Assembly (NCBI GenBank): GCA_024449915.1 | Contig: JAMZAV010001437.1 | Coordinates: 1 to 64,000, forward strand | Direction: 5' to 3' | DNA: 64,000 bases | Source: Sweltsa coloradensis | Lineage: Eukaryota; Arthropoda; Insecta; Plecoptera; Chloroperlidae | Shown: positions 23,401 to 36,355 of the stretch, piece after piece | Position numbering within the stretch: position 1 is the first letter of the stretch | Layout: each line of letters opens with the position of its first letter | Position numbers and translations under genes: made by a program | The notes under the pieces: model-generated | Databases searched by the model: none | The model's input: only the letters and a program-made list of their open reading frames with translations | What the model was told of the DNA's origin: nothing

Positions 23401-26400
23401 TACTTTTAAATTGAATGCAATTTTTGGGCTACTATTATGCACTCTTCAATACATATATTATCTTAAGAGCATCATTTGGGGAAATGTAAAATACCATTTT
23501 GAACAGTAGGTGTAAAATGGGAATATTGTGCATGTTTGGGGTAATGCTACAAAGTGATTTTTTTGGTTTTGCAGAGACTAGGTAACAGTTTGCTAGTTAA
23601 TATTTATTTACATAGTGTTGTTTCCAAGTCTAGCTCTAAGGTTTTTTTGTACATTTAGTCAGTACAAAGATTCTTTTTTACTTTCTTGAATTATTTAGGT
23701 GTAACAAAGTATTTTTCTTCTTCTCCAAATGTTAACTAACCATACTTTCATCTAACCCAAATTACATTCTTTTCTATTTATTAAAGCAAAAAAGTAAATA
23801 CATTGTAAGCCAGTTTTTGCTGCTGGAGGAAGTATAAAAGCTCCAAACAGATTTTTTCTTTAATATTTTACTGATGTCACGCGCTATAAATTATAATTTA
23901 CAATTTTTATTTTTATTCGTTGCCCACATTGACATTAATTATGCTGTCATTTATGTCTTGATAACAATAAAGATAAAAATATATTTCTCGAAAACTGCTT
24001 ACCATCACTCTTATTAGTGTCAAATGATAAATGCATGTTAGTATTATGATTTAGGTACTCGTGATATGGAACGCAGCAACATAGTCTCTCTTATGTTTCA
24101 GCGACCTGGCAGCGCGCAACTGTCTGGTGACCCCCGACTTAAGAGTGAAGATCGGCGACTACGGTCACAGCATAGAGAGCTTCAAGGAAGACTATTACAT
24201 CGCGGGAGATGTCGCGCTGCCGGTACGATGGTGCGCGCCAGAGACCGTCTACTGCACGGACACAACCATACAGACCAAGGAGGTGAGCGCGTTCTCTTTC
24301 GTACGATTCCCGGTGATTATTGGTTCAATTGAGAGAAATTAAGAACAATACACGAAAGTTAATTTTCGTGCAAAATAGGTTTAAATAATGAAAATAAGTT
24401 AGGAAAAATCAGTTATGTGACTGAGTGGGTAGACTACATAATATACAATTTTTTCCTTTTTTCAAAATTTGAATCAAGCAAACAGGAATTTTCCTTCTTA
24501 AACACATTTAATCTTTATGGTTAATATATTTTTTACTCACTTCTTCTTCTCCCTGTCTATCCAGGTGACTCCGGCTGCCAACGTGTGGAACTTTGGCGTG
24601 GTCCTGTGGGAGATAGCAGAGTTCGGGAAGCTGCCGTACAAAGAGCTGACGGACGATGAAGTGGTCGGCCAAGTGTTTGGAGAGGCCAACAAGAGACTTC
24701 CGCTCCCGTCGCTGCCCGCGCCACACAGAGACAACCTGTGAGTAGTGTAGCGTGCAGTTGGGCAGTGTAGCAGTCGGGTAGTTTAACACAGTTGGGCAGT
24801 GTAGCGCAGTCGGGTAGTGTAGCACAGTTGGGCAGTGTAGCACAGTTGGGCAGTGTAGCACAGTTGGGTAGTGTAGCAGTCTGGTTGTGTAACACAGTCT
24901 GGTAGTGTAGCACCCTGGTTTTTAAGTAAAAGTATGTAGGTAGTAGTAGTTTAAAAAAGTATGTTGAAGAAATGGCTAATTTTAATCTTCAAAATGCAAT
25001 TTAATTTAAATTAGTTTTCTAAAAATCAGGTTTCTGGTGTGAATTCTATTGACGTTTCAGTTTGTTAGTTCTATTCACCAATTTATTCTAGTACAGTATG
25101 GAAATCAATCCAGAAATTAACAAATCCATATCAGCCGGTTTTCAAACCCGGGTCTCCCAATTGCCGGTCGGATGTTTTACCCTAAAGCTTCCAAGATGGC
25201 TAACTTCATAACATCTGGATTGTTGGTGCATTATATAGATCTAGACTGTTGTTTAGAGCGGTGGACATTTAAAAAAAATATTAGATCTTGGCTTGGTTTA
25301 AAAAACTTGTTACATAATACGTAGGCCTAGCCTTTTATTTACAATTATCAATATTATATTATGCTAAACCGATATTACATTTATGTCCTTGTTTTACATT
25401 TGTTACCAGTAGCCCCTACTATTCAACTTGTAATATATAGGGTTAGGTAGTAAAGTATTGTTTTATGTATCTTATTAATCTACCAATATAGTTCTTAATA
25501 ATTGTTGTATCAATGGTTTAAAAATGATCTCTAAGCTTCATTACAATAGGGAATATTCCACTTCCGCCAAATACTGTACGAATAGATTTTTTAGAAGAAG
25601 TATTTCGTCCCGATTACAAATATGTACTTTGTTTTTCCGTGAAATAATAATCCAGTGATTTATAGCCGTTTTAAAAGCAGCACTTTTTTAAAGCGGCAAA
25701 AACGACTGTGACGTCAGAACTGTGTTGATCCAACGCCGTCTGGATAAACATACATCCAGACCAAAGTATGTAGTAGTACCATAGTAGGATCGAGATATAC
25801 ATCAAGACGGCGGTGTTTTAAACAAGCAGCGCCTAGCGTACCCTACAGTAATGTAAACAGATGGCGGACTTTTACATTTAACGCCTAGCCGAGAAAACGA
25901 GAAAAGTAGACATTGCAATCAAAAAACAAAACTTAAACAGTCCGTAGCTCTAGGCCTACACGTAGAAATTTATTTATAATACAACAGTCTAGGCCAATCG
26001 TTCCTGTAGGATATAGGCATTGGTATGTGAATACTAAAATTACTCACTTACTCAGCCTAGGCTTAACTTGCCAACCCTAGGCTGCACGTCATGTTCTGAC
26101 CACATCCAGCACAAAACTTACTTTGATGACTAATTAAAGCCTATGTAGATAAAGAATACCATGATAGTCCTAGGCTTGCAAAAACTCAAGACAAAATGCT
26201 CGTTATTCTTTATCACAATGATCTCGCGAATTCTGTCACATACGAAAAAGAAACAAAAGACGGTGAAAATGACATCCTGTGGAGTTGTTTGTTGAGCGGA
26301 TGGCGAGCACCGCCGTCTGTATGTAAATATGTCGAAATATACGTACATTTAGTTTCCAATTGGCCTTGACTCAACAGTTATGACGTAGACCGTCCAAGAT

Positions 26401-29400
26401 TGGCGCACGCTCGTTTTTGGCGCGCAAACTGGGGGACCATTTAATTCTTGTTTAAATTACACAAAAAACATTTTTTTAATAAAAAAGTGCAGTGACTATT
26501 AAGACATGAATAAGATTAAATAAAATATAAATTTTAAGTGATATTCCCTATTCTGATGCTTCTTTTTATTAGATATAGTATTGACCCGTTTATTAGCCGC
26601 CATCGAGAACACTAAATTTTTAAAAGCTTGTTTTTGAGACTACTGAAGAATGGCTGTGCATAATGACCACACGCCAAACTTTTTGAACTTGATATTTTTC
26701 AATAGTATACATACTGCCTATTTGTGTATATAAATACAATCAGGGGTCAAAATTAACTTTTCTTTGCCACTTTGGGATAGTGACAACAATAGTCCTCTAC
26801 CTCTAGACATTTTTTTTTGTAGCAAAGCAGAAGCATTTTTACTAGACCGCAATCAAATAGGTTATATTGATGCTGGATTTAACATGTGGGTGCGGGGGAC
26901 TAGGGAGTGCTCGGAAAAGATGTTTCACCATTATAATACAAGACAATTAGCCCAAATTAGGCTAAATTAAAAGATTTTTATCTTGAGTACATACTTGTGT
27001 AACCAAGGGTTCAAAAAGTTAAAGATTTTCAATACTCGTTAGGTTATGGCATCAAATATGATTTTTTTGAACAGCAATTGAGAACTCTGGAAAATGAACT
27101 CGCCCGTCGGGCTACTAAAATGAGATTTTTACTAGCCCGGGCAAAGTTTCACTAACCTCGGGCAAGCATTAATTTCGACCCCTGAATACAATACTATGTT
27201 ATTTACTCTGTGCTTATGTTCTATTGCAGCTACCTTCTGATGAAGCTGTGCTGGAGCACGGTTGAAGATCGCCCTGCGTTGAAACAAGTTCACTCGATGC
27301 TGCAGCACCTCAACTCGTCCTGCCAGCGACACCAGATCGATGGGCAAGACTCGAGCCTTCGCACGGAGGACGACTTCAACAGGCGGTGGCAGACGTTCAA
27401 ACCTAACACGATCCCCAAGCGAGATGACCACAACCTAAGCCTTCCCGATACAGCGGCAATCATCCACCCACCGCCCCCTGATCATGAAGAATCCCCTTCG
27501 ACAAGTGCAGAAGAACCTAGCGATGTGCGTGAAACTACAAACATTCCAGTTGTGGAAACCGTCGCGGAGATGAGCCAACGCCAAGCCGCGATTAGATCAC
27601 CGTTGCATTTGAGTTTGGACGATCATAATAACCAGCTAACTGCTCAGAGCATTGCACAAGGGAATCAAGATGGGTTGGATAGAATTACTCCGTCCACTAT
27701 TTCACCCCAGTTATCGCTTGCGAGTAGTTTTGGGGGAGAGTTCTTCAGTAACACGATACAAACAAAAGATCGCTCGGCGAGCCTTCAGAATCTGAGAGGG
27801 TCCTTGGATGATTTGAGTGATAATGTAGGCCATTGGGATGAAGGGAAGAGGAGGGAGAGAAAGAGTGAGGAAGGAGAGAGCGGGCCTAGCAGAGTGAAGC
27901 GAGATCTGAGGAAAACTAAAGAAGAAGGAGATACTTCTTTGAGTTGTACGGCAGAACCAGACTTCGACTCTTGGCTGAAGGGAGTGGAAACGACGGATGA
28001 GGAAGAAGCAAAGTTCGTCGCGAAGATATCCGAAGCGATACGAGATTTGGACGATGCGTTGGCGCTTGAGAAGACGTCTTCGTCGTCGTCTAGTTCGGAG
28101 GCCTCGAGCAAACAACAGACTCCGGTAAAAGAGTTTCGTCCGTCGGATCAGAATGGGGTGCTCGACTTCAGACTGGGAGGGTCGAGCTCTTCGGACACTG
28201 AGGAGGAGACTTGGAGGGGGCGCATAGAGAGGGGGGAGTTCTCCGAGAGGGTGAAGGCCAAGTCGAAGAGTGTTGCCGACCTGATGGTTCTAACCCACAT
28301 TGACCCGAGTGATGGGTCGGATTCCGAGCCCCCTTCGCTGACCTGGAGCTTCGAGCGGGGCTCCCTCAGGACCTCCTTCAACAACAGACCTGTGCGACCC
28401 ACTTCACTGGTCTCGGCCTCCGTCGGAAGCGAGGGGGACGTACACAAGGCGGTGCTCGGCGAGGAGTTTCTGGAATCCCTCCAGAAGATACAACACGCTA
28501 GGCGAGACAGCAACAAGAACCTCTTATCGGAAGTCGCGAGCTTTCTAGAACGCGAGAAAATGCACCAAGACTCGATAATGCCGCTACGCCAGTCGGGCAT
28601 CGAATTTCTGCCCACCAACCACAATAGAGAAACTAATTTTTTAGCCTTTGATGCCTCGGGAAAACCACCAATTGTCAAAGAATCAATTCTAAATATAAAT
28701 CCACCAATTTTGCCAGATACTGTCGCTAACGAAGAATTAGTCCTAAATGTTAGCGAAGAATCAACACCAGAAACTAATGTTATCAAGCAAGATAATGTAC
28801 CAGAGTCTACTGCCAGCCATGAATTAATTCTAAATAAAAACCAACCAATTTTATTAGAATCTATTACAACTCAAGTATTACTTCAAAGTTTGCCACAACC
28901 TTCTGCTAGCAAAGATTTAGTTGAAAATGTAAATAGTGCCTCCATAGAGAATGTCAGTAGAAATAGTCTACCAAGAATGGTAGTCAATAGTCAAGTGCCT
29001 GAAATACAATCGGTCGATAGCGTGGTTAGCTCAACGCCCGATAATATTCAAACCAAGATCACCAACGTTAGAGAAACAATGCCAGAACTCCCTGACTTGT
29101 CGTGCACTGAAAGCCTATCTGATGTAACTAACAGTGCGTCAAGTCATGAATTGGAAGGTAGGTCGTCCGTACCAGATATATTGATCGAAGCACCCACATC
29201 CGAGGCCTTTGAGGATGACAAAGTGGAGTTGTTTGCACGGAAACCTGTTCCACTTCCCAGACGAACTATCCGGTTCGTCTGCAAAGATCCGAGCGAAGAT
29301 TCCAATGAACAATCTTCCGAGCCCAACATATCGTTTGATTCTACTCGTCTAGACATCGCCCCCTCAACCACATTTGTCACGAGCACACCATGCGCGCCGA

Positions 29401-32400
29401 AAGCCGCACCCAGGTTGGCCACTACGAGCGAGGTTTTGCCGTGCAACATGAGCGAAATAACAAGCGGTTTCGACGTCGAAAAGTCTACCAACTTGTCGAA
29501 TTGTAGTTCTCTCAGTTGGGATAACACTAGCGTGTCTATAAATGTTGATCCAACTGAAAAACCCTTGACTAAAACAGATACAGAAATGACACCGTATCAT
29601 AATGTAGAAATGACTGAAGATATCAAAAGCTACGAAGACGTATCAAGCGTCAAGAACTCCAATGTAGAAAGCTTTAAAGAACCTGAAGATTGCCAATTAA
29701 ATAACGGACTTATTCCAGATTTGTTATTACAACCAGTAGAAACCAAGAATAGCATTGAAGTGTCACCTGCCTCTTTAAGTACAGACTATGCATCAAACCG
29801 TGCCTCCCTTAGTCATGTTGACTCAAAGCCATCTGATCACAGACAAACAGATTCCATCCAAGAAGCAAACGGAGATTCTTCACCAGCGTCTGTCCTACAA
29901 GAACTTGTATCTTCGAAGATCAAGGAAAATGTCCCAAATGATCTTGATCTTGGCTTAGAATGCTTATCCACTGGTATACAGAATGGTTTCAAAGAACAAA
30001 TTATTTTATCTAGTTCTTCTGGCGGGGACGATAAGCATGCCTCCACAGGCCCGCTGGAAGTTACAGACCTTGATGCAGATGAAATTGTTGTGGAAACAGT
30101 GCCCACATCATCGATCTCGCTAGAGACTTCAGATCTTTCCGAAAGTAAATCGTTTGAAAACACGTTTGATGACAAGGAAACTAAAAACGGACTGAAAAAT
30201 TTGTTAGAAGCCACGCAAGACTTGCCTAAAACTGCCGTAACTGATGAAAATATGTTTCAGAGTAAAAATGAATCTAATATAAGTACACATTTTCATTTAG
30301 ACCAGCTGCCAATAGAGGAAAAAGTTTTAATTGAAAATTACATTGAAAATGGTGAACCCAAATCAATGTTGATTATGAATGATGCCATATCAAACACTTT
30401 TAATGATGTATCGAAACATAGTCAAGAGGGCAACTATAACCTGAGCTCTCAATTCATAGCAGGTGAACGTCTGTATTTGGGTAATGAGTTGCCGGTAAGT
30501 CAAGAAGAAATGTCGTTGAGTGTAAGCGGGGACAAAGATCAAACACGTGACACTCTCTCGTCGGTTATACTGGGACCGTGCGAGGACTTTACCCTGGATT
30601 ATTTCAAGGGTCTGAAAACTACATTCCCAGACTCTGCCCCGTCGGACCATACACAAGCTTTCCGTCTTCAGTTCGACCCTCAAGAAACAAGCTATGGAGG
30701 ATTGATTCATAATAATAAATCAAATCATATCCCTAGCGAACATGATGACACAAACATAGACTATTCTATTAACGGCTGGGACGACTTTCTAGGTAAAACT
30801 CTTGAAAATCAAGACGTATCAAAATATGAAGATGTTACTTTTCCCAGTTTAGTAATAGAACACTGTCCACCCAGTTCTGCCAAAAATATAGAGAATATTT
30901 TCGAATCAATCACTGAACTCCAAAAGGGCATAGCACCGGCATCTATGGCAGTGCAAGATCTCAAGACATCCACTTTGGTAGTGGATAGTGTTTCACACGA
31001 TCTCGATGAGAAGTTGGAGGAAAAGGTGAAAGTAGTAACTCCTGATGTATCTTCACAGTTGGCTGTTAAGAGTGTGGGAACTTTGGATGAACTTGGACAC
31101 GTTGCAGAGAATTTCGTTAACTCAGAATTCGGGGCGGAATTGGACAAAATTCACAAAGTTGGGGATGTTCAATCGCTTGAACATATCACTTTAGGAGTTT
31201 CAAGTGAGGAGTCTGGTTTGAAAACGAGAGAAGATTTTGGGGATATGTTGGATACCGGATCTAACGAAGACGCAATTCGTGGCTTCCATCTGAACGTTGA
31301 GGCGTCCGATGGACTTGGGGAGATAGAAGAAGATACCGACGAGTTTGCAGAGTTTGCGCTGGACGTGAAACATTGCACTCCGGACGACGAGCGTAGTAGC
31401 GACTCTGGTTTCAGAGACAAGGGAAGTCTAAGCGAATCGTGCGAGGATGCTTGCGACGAGAAGTACAATCTCGAGGACATCGAAGCGGAGCTAGAGGAGA
31501 CTTTCAACCAGGGAGGTTTCAATTACAAACTAGAGGACGAAGAAACGGAAGGATTCCACCACCGAGAGAGGTACGGAAGTCCAGAGGCCTCGCTGGAAAT
31601 CAACAGGGTGTTGACGAAGAGTAAAACAGCAGAGAGCTTTGAAGATGATGCGCTTCATATGGAAGGGGGTGATAATAAAACAAGTCCTGTCCTCTTTGAT
31701 CTGGAGAAGCAATCCAACGCTCTACCAGCGTTAAACGTTTCTGAAAACACAACTAACTCACTCCCAATGTCCGATAAGTCTTTGGATTCAAATTCTACTT
31801 CTGTTCATAAACCTCTTGATGTTGGACAATATCTGGAGGACAATATGGCGCCATCCTTCTATAGTCAAGACAAGAGTAAAAGTTCACCACAAGTTTGTTT
31901 AGGTCTAGACAATCGCAACAATATGAATGATAGTTTCAAAGAAATTAAAGACATGCCTTGTGATAGTGTGAATGGCAGTTATATGGAAGATGACGTTGGC
32001 AAGGGAAACTTTGCTGAACGATTTGTGAGCGAGTGTATTGACTTCGAAGAAGACGTTGAATTTATGGCATCAAATGCCGCAGAGATTAAAAGTGAAATTC
32101 CCTCAACGCAAACTGTGGACAATGAACATTCTACAAAGAAAGGCGGGTGGTATCTACATCCTCCAGATGGATCTCAAACGGACGTGCTCGATGATTTCTT
32201 GAGCCCAAAGAGCGAGAGTTCTAACTCTTCTCTCGCATCGAAGCACGACGACAGTGAAAACAGCTACGTGTCTTATCATCTGGATGAAGAGTACGTAACC
32301 GCCATACGTAACGAACTTCGCGATAAACTTCCTTGCGCAAATCAGAACGTTGATTCTGACTCTGAAGATGATATGATGGACGAAGAAGAGAACGGTGATG

Positions 32401-35400
32401 ATAGACAAGACATCATGATTCATTACAATATGTACCCGGCTCCGTTATCGCCCATACTCGAAGAGAGAGAAAGCATGAGCTCTCTCGACTACTCTCCGTA
32501 CGTTAATTCATTCAATTTCGACTCGGATCCGGAAAGTTTTGTATTCTCCCTTGATTCTCAAGAGGAGGTCCGAAAAGAAATGGACGCGAAGAAATTTGAG
32601 GAGGATATTCGTGAGGCACTGGAAAACATTAGCTATGAGAGTTCTAGCTCAAGCGATCGAGACCCCAACACGACCGTGCTGTTAGAAGAGTTGGATAACG
32701 ACGCGAAACGGAAGGTTTTGAAGGTGAAGGGAACTTCAGTTGAAGTGGAGGATGATGTATTGATCGTTGATACTGTAACCAATGAAGTTAGACTTGTGGA
32801 AAGCCCGATACCCAAGTTGCAACTTGCGTTTGTCAACAAGAGATCAATCGATCAGACTCCGATTGTTAAGACGCCGGACTTCTTGAAAGATGAGGAATCT
32901 GTTGCTGTCAATTCGGGGACATTTACCATCAGTAAGAGCAAGTTTGATGAGAATTGCACAGAAAGCGCTGAAATCTCGCCGGCTTTAAGTGTTCCCGAGT
33001 CTGTATTGGGCACCAGCTTAGACAAACATGTCGGTGAGTCATCCGATCATAAAAGTGGTGTTGTCTTGAACATCGACCTTGTACAAATGACAGGCACGTT
33101 ACTTACAGAGAATTTAACTCCCGACAGTGTATCACCCATAACCGCTTCAGAAGGAACCGTTCCATCCACCGATACGGAAGACGTTTCCGAGTTCTATCTT
33201 ACTCCACCCACGGAAACATCGCCCATTCAACGTCTGCCATATCCAACACCAAACCTCCAGTGTGACGTTACACAACGAGAAGTCATCCAAGAATCCACGA
33301 ACGAACCAATCTTCGACACAGTCAAAGACATATCACTTAACTTTGCAAATAACGAAGCAGCGGAAATCATCAACGATCTGGAAGATTGTGGCATTCTTGG
33401 CAGCACGAAAACGACCGACGACGTCTTACATCTAATGACGGGAGAGATCTACGAGTACCAAGACTCGACAGAGAGCTCCGAGGAAAAGTACTCTCCTCGA
33501 TCACTCGAAGACGATTTTGAGGAGATGATATCGTTCGAGGAGTACTCTCAATCGTCTGAATCGAGGGAATACAATGTGCCAACCCCTGAAAGCCAAATGT
33601 CACTAGAGTTTGCGCTGTCAAAACCCGATTTCACAAGCGATTTGTCACCAGTACAGAGGTTAGATTTCTTGACTGCCGCGATCGGCATTGTGAAAGAAAA
33701 TAATGGCGATCGTGAAGACAAGGACTCGTTCGAAGACGAACTCGAAAGAACTTTGAAACTCAACGACCTTGGAAGTCTCCTGAAACTCAATTCAGACTCG
33801 GTGCGAGAGGGAAAATCTTTCCCCTCGCCCAGCATCAACCCGTCGGCCAAGGAAATCATTGTCAACTTTGTCAAATCAAAAGAGCAAAATCTTGGGCTCT
33901 TAAGTAAGAATAACCACCAGGAAGAAATGTCAAAACCGACCCGTGCGGATTTGCCCCATTTAAACGGTGACTTGAATAATAGTGAATCATCAAACAAAGA
34001 CACAGCATTGAATCATGGAGATAAGTTCGAATCCGTTGCAAAAACAAATAAAAACAATGACTTGTCAAGTGAGTCATTTTCATCCAACTGTAAATTGGAA
34101 CCATGTCAAATCATTACTAATCTATTAAGTGAAATTCCTTCAAACACACAACATGTTCAATGTGATCAGGATCAGACTCAGCAGAAAATGATTGATGTTG
34201 CCTCTAAAGTAGAAGCTGTTGATGAAGACTTAGCCACACATAGCCAGGAAGAAATAACCTTAAAGAAAGAGAACAACATTTGCTCTGCGGATAATAGTTT
34301 GACTTCTGACTCTGCTTTAAAACATACGATTGAAAACACAATTATTCACTCGGTGATCAGTGACCAAGGTATTGTTGAACACATTTCAGACTCAAAACCG
34401 GGTTTGAATCCTAGTGGTGAATTTGGGAATAACTCAAAAGACGCTTCAGTATTCAAAGAAGATAAAGACAAACCAAGCGTTGCCCAACAGACTGTGAAGC
34501 TGGAACTTTGTGAAGAAAGCATAGACAGAAGAGCAACAGAGGAAGAGAATACAGATAGTGGGGTACAGTTTGCTAGTTCGGAGGATTGCAGTATACAAAG
34601 TCTTGCCCAAAACGTGGTTTTCCTCGAAGGTCCTAAAGAAGAGGCTAGTTATCGGCACAACACAAACTATGAAGTCGTTGACCCTGAGGATATTACCTTG
34701 GACTTACACGTGTTGGAATCGAACCTGGAAGACTGGAGCAAGTTCGTTGGATCGAAGGCTCCGATGCCATCGCCAGAAGAGGAGTCCTGGAGGAAGCTGT
34801 CGTCGTCGATGCTCACGAGGGGTAGGGTGCTGGAGCTATCATCGTCCATGCTCGGTTTCTCGGATTCAAAATCCTCTCCCGACGGAGACTCGTCCGGAGA
34901 TACCAAGAACTCCCCCCTGGGAGAGGTGCTGTTTGATCCGGACACGCCCACCTCGATGCTGGGCTTCTCGGAAGACAAGGGCTCCAGGACGTCTGGGTCG
35001 AGCTACAAGGGGCTGGGATGTGATGACGACAAGGGCTCGAGGACGCCGGAGACCGGCTACAAGGGACTGGGTTTCTCGGAGGACGGAGAGATGTCTACGT
35101 CTTTCAGCGCGCCTGGGGAGGAGGAAGAGGAGGATTACGCTCCGGACTGGGAGAGCGACTCCGAGGGGAGCTCGTCTAGCGGGGAGTTTGTCTGGAGGGT
35201 GAGTCTTGTAATCATTAAATCATAGGCCTACGTACTTCAATTCCTTATCTCATCCCCATAATATTACTATGCTGGATTATTGTTTTTCGGTCATCTTACA
35301 AGAAAGCTAGACTACACAATAGTGAAAAAGTGATTCGCGAGATATTTGTAGTTTTACTATAACTAAAGACCTACCCCCTCATGCACAAAGACTTGCGTTG

Positions 35401-36323
35401 GTAAAGTTGCGGACGCAAATATTGGCCAAGATGGCGGAATTGTCTCCGGCGATACTGTTTGGAGATCAATAGAAACGAAATGCAAGCAAAAACCAGTCCC
35501 AAATGACTTGAATAAATTACTAGCACCAAAGACCATTTCTGGATAGAAAACAGTAGGCCAACCTAATCATTTATCAAATATTGTGTTTTGGGCAATCTGA
35601 AATGTACAGGTATGTAGTGGTAAAAAGTCGCAATATTAACCGTCCACTTTGGAGCAGCGGTGACGAGAGACATTCCTATACTGAGGGTTGCGGGTTATAA
35701 TTTCACTCAATTTTTAAGAACTTTTTTGCAATTTTTTACTAAATATTTCACGTTTCTTGCCTGCTTTACTGTATGTTGGTACAAAAATTTTAGTTAAAAT
35801 ATTAATTTTCTGATACAAAAAAGGTGACGGTCGACATTTGCATCACATAAAGAGTAGCCGCAACTTTACCGAAATATGTAGCGACTTGCGAACGCAAGTC
35901 TGCTAACGCAACTACCTTTGTGCATACAGTTTTTATAGCCCTATGAATATGATTTAACATATGGATTTGCGTAAGTCTGCCATTTTTAACGAGATGCAAC
36001 TATGCGCCGGTAAATCTTTGTGCATGAAGGGGCTAGTCTATAGACTGCATGAAAATTAAAAACACATGTTTTCACAAATTATAATCAGCATATACAGTAA
36101 GTTGTATTTTCATTTTAGTATGTTTTTTTTTTAAATTTATAAATATATCATAAAATATAAAAGATAGACTCGTATATAAATGACATATTTTATATATTGA
36201 CACTGAAAAAGTCATAAAATATCAATGTAAAATAGGTATTAATTTAAGCGAGCGAAGCGAGCGTTTCCATTTGACTCTGCCGGAAAAATTAGTCACTGGT
36301 TTTGTTTGTTTGTTTGTTTGTTT

Positions 36324-36355
<32 letters not shown>

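Noticed and set aside
24745..24915. CRISPR-like array
   Set aside because: Units are contiguous without unique spacers and the host is a eukaryote; it is a minisatellite.
28148..28786. 212-codon minus-strand frame
   Set aside because: Antisense shadow of the LMTK coding exon, Ser/Leu-rich mirror of Ser/Glu codons.
34558..35202. 214-codon frame overlapping the giant exon
   Set aside because: Alternative-frame shadow of the LMTK exon; Arg-rich from GC-rich acidic codons read out of phase.
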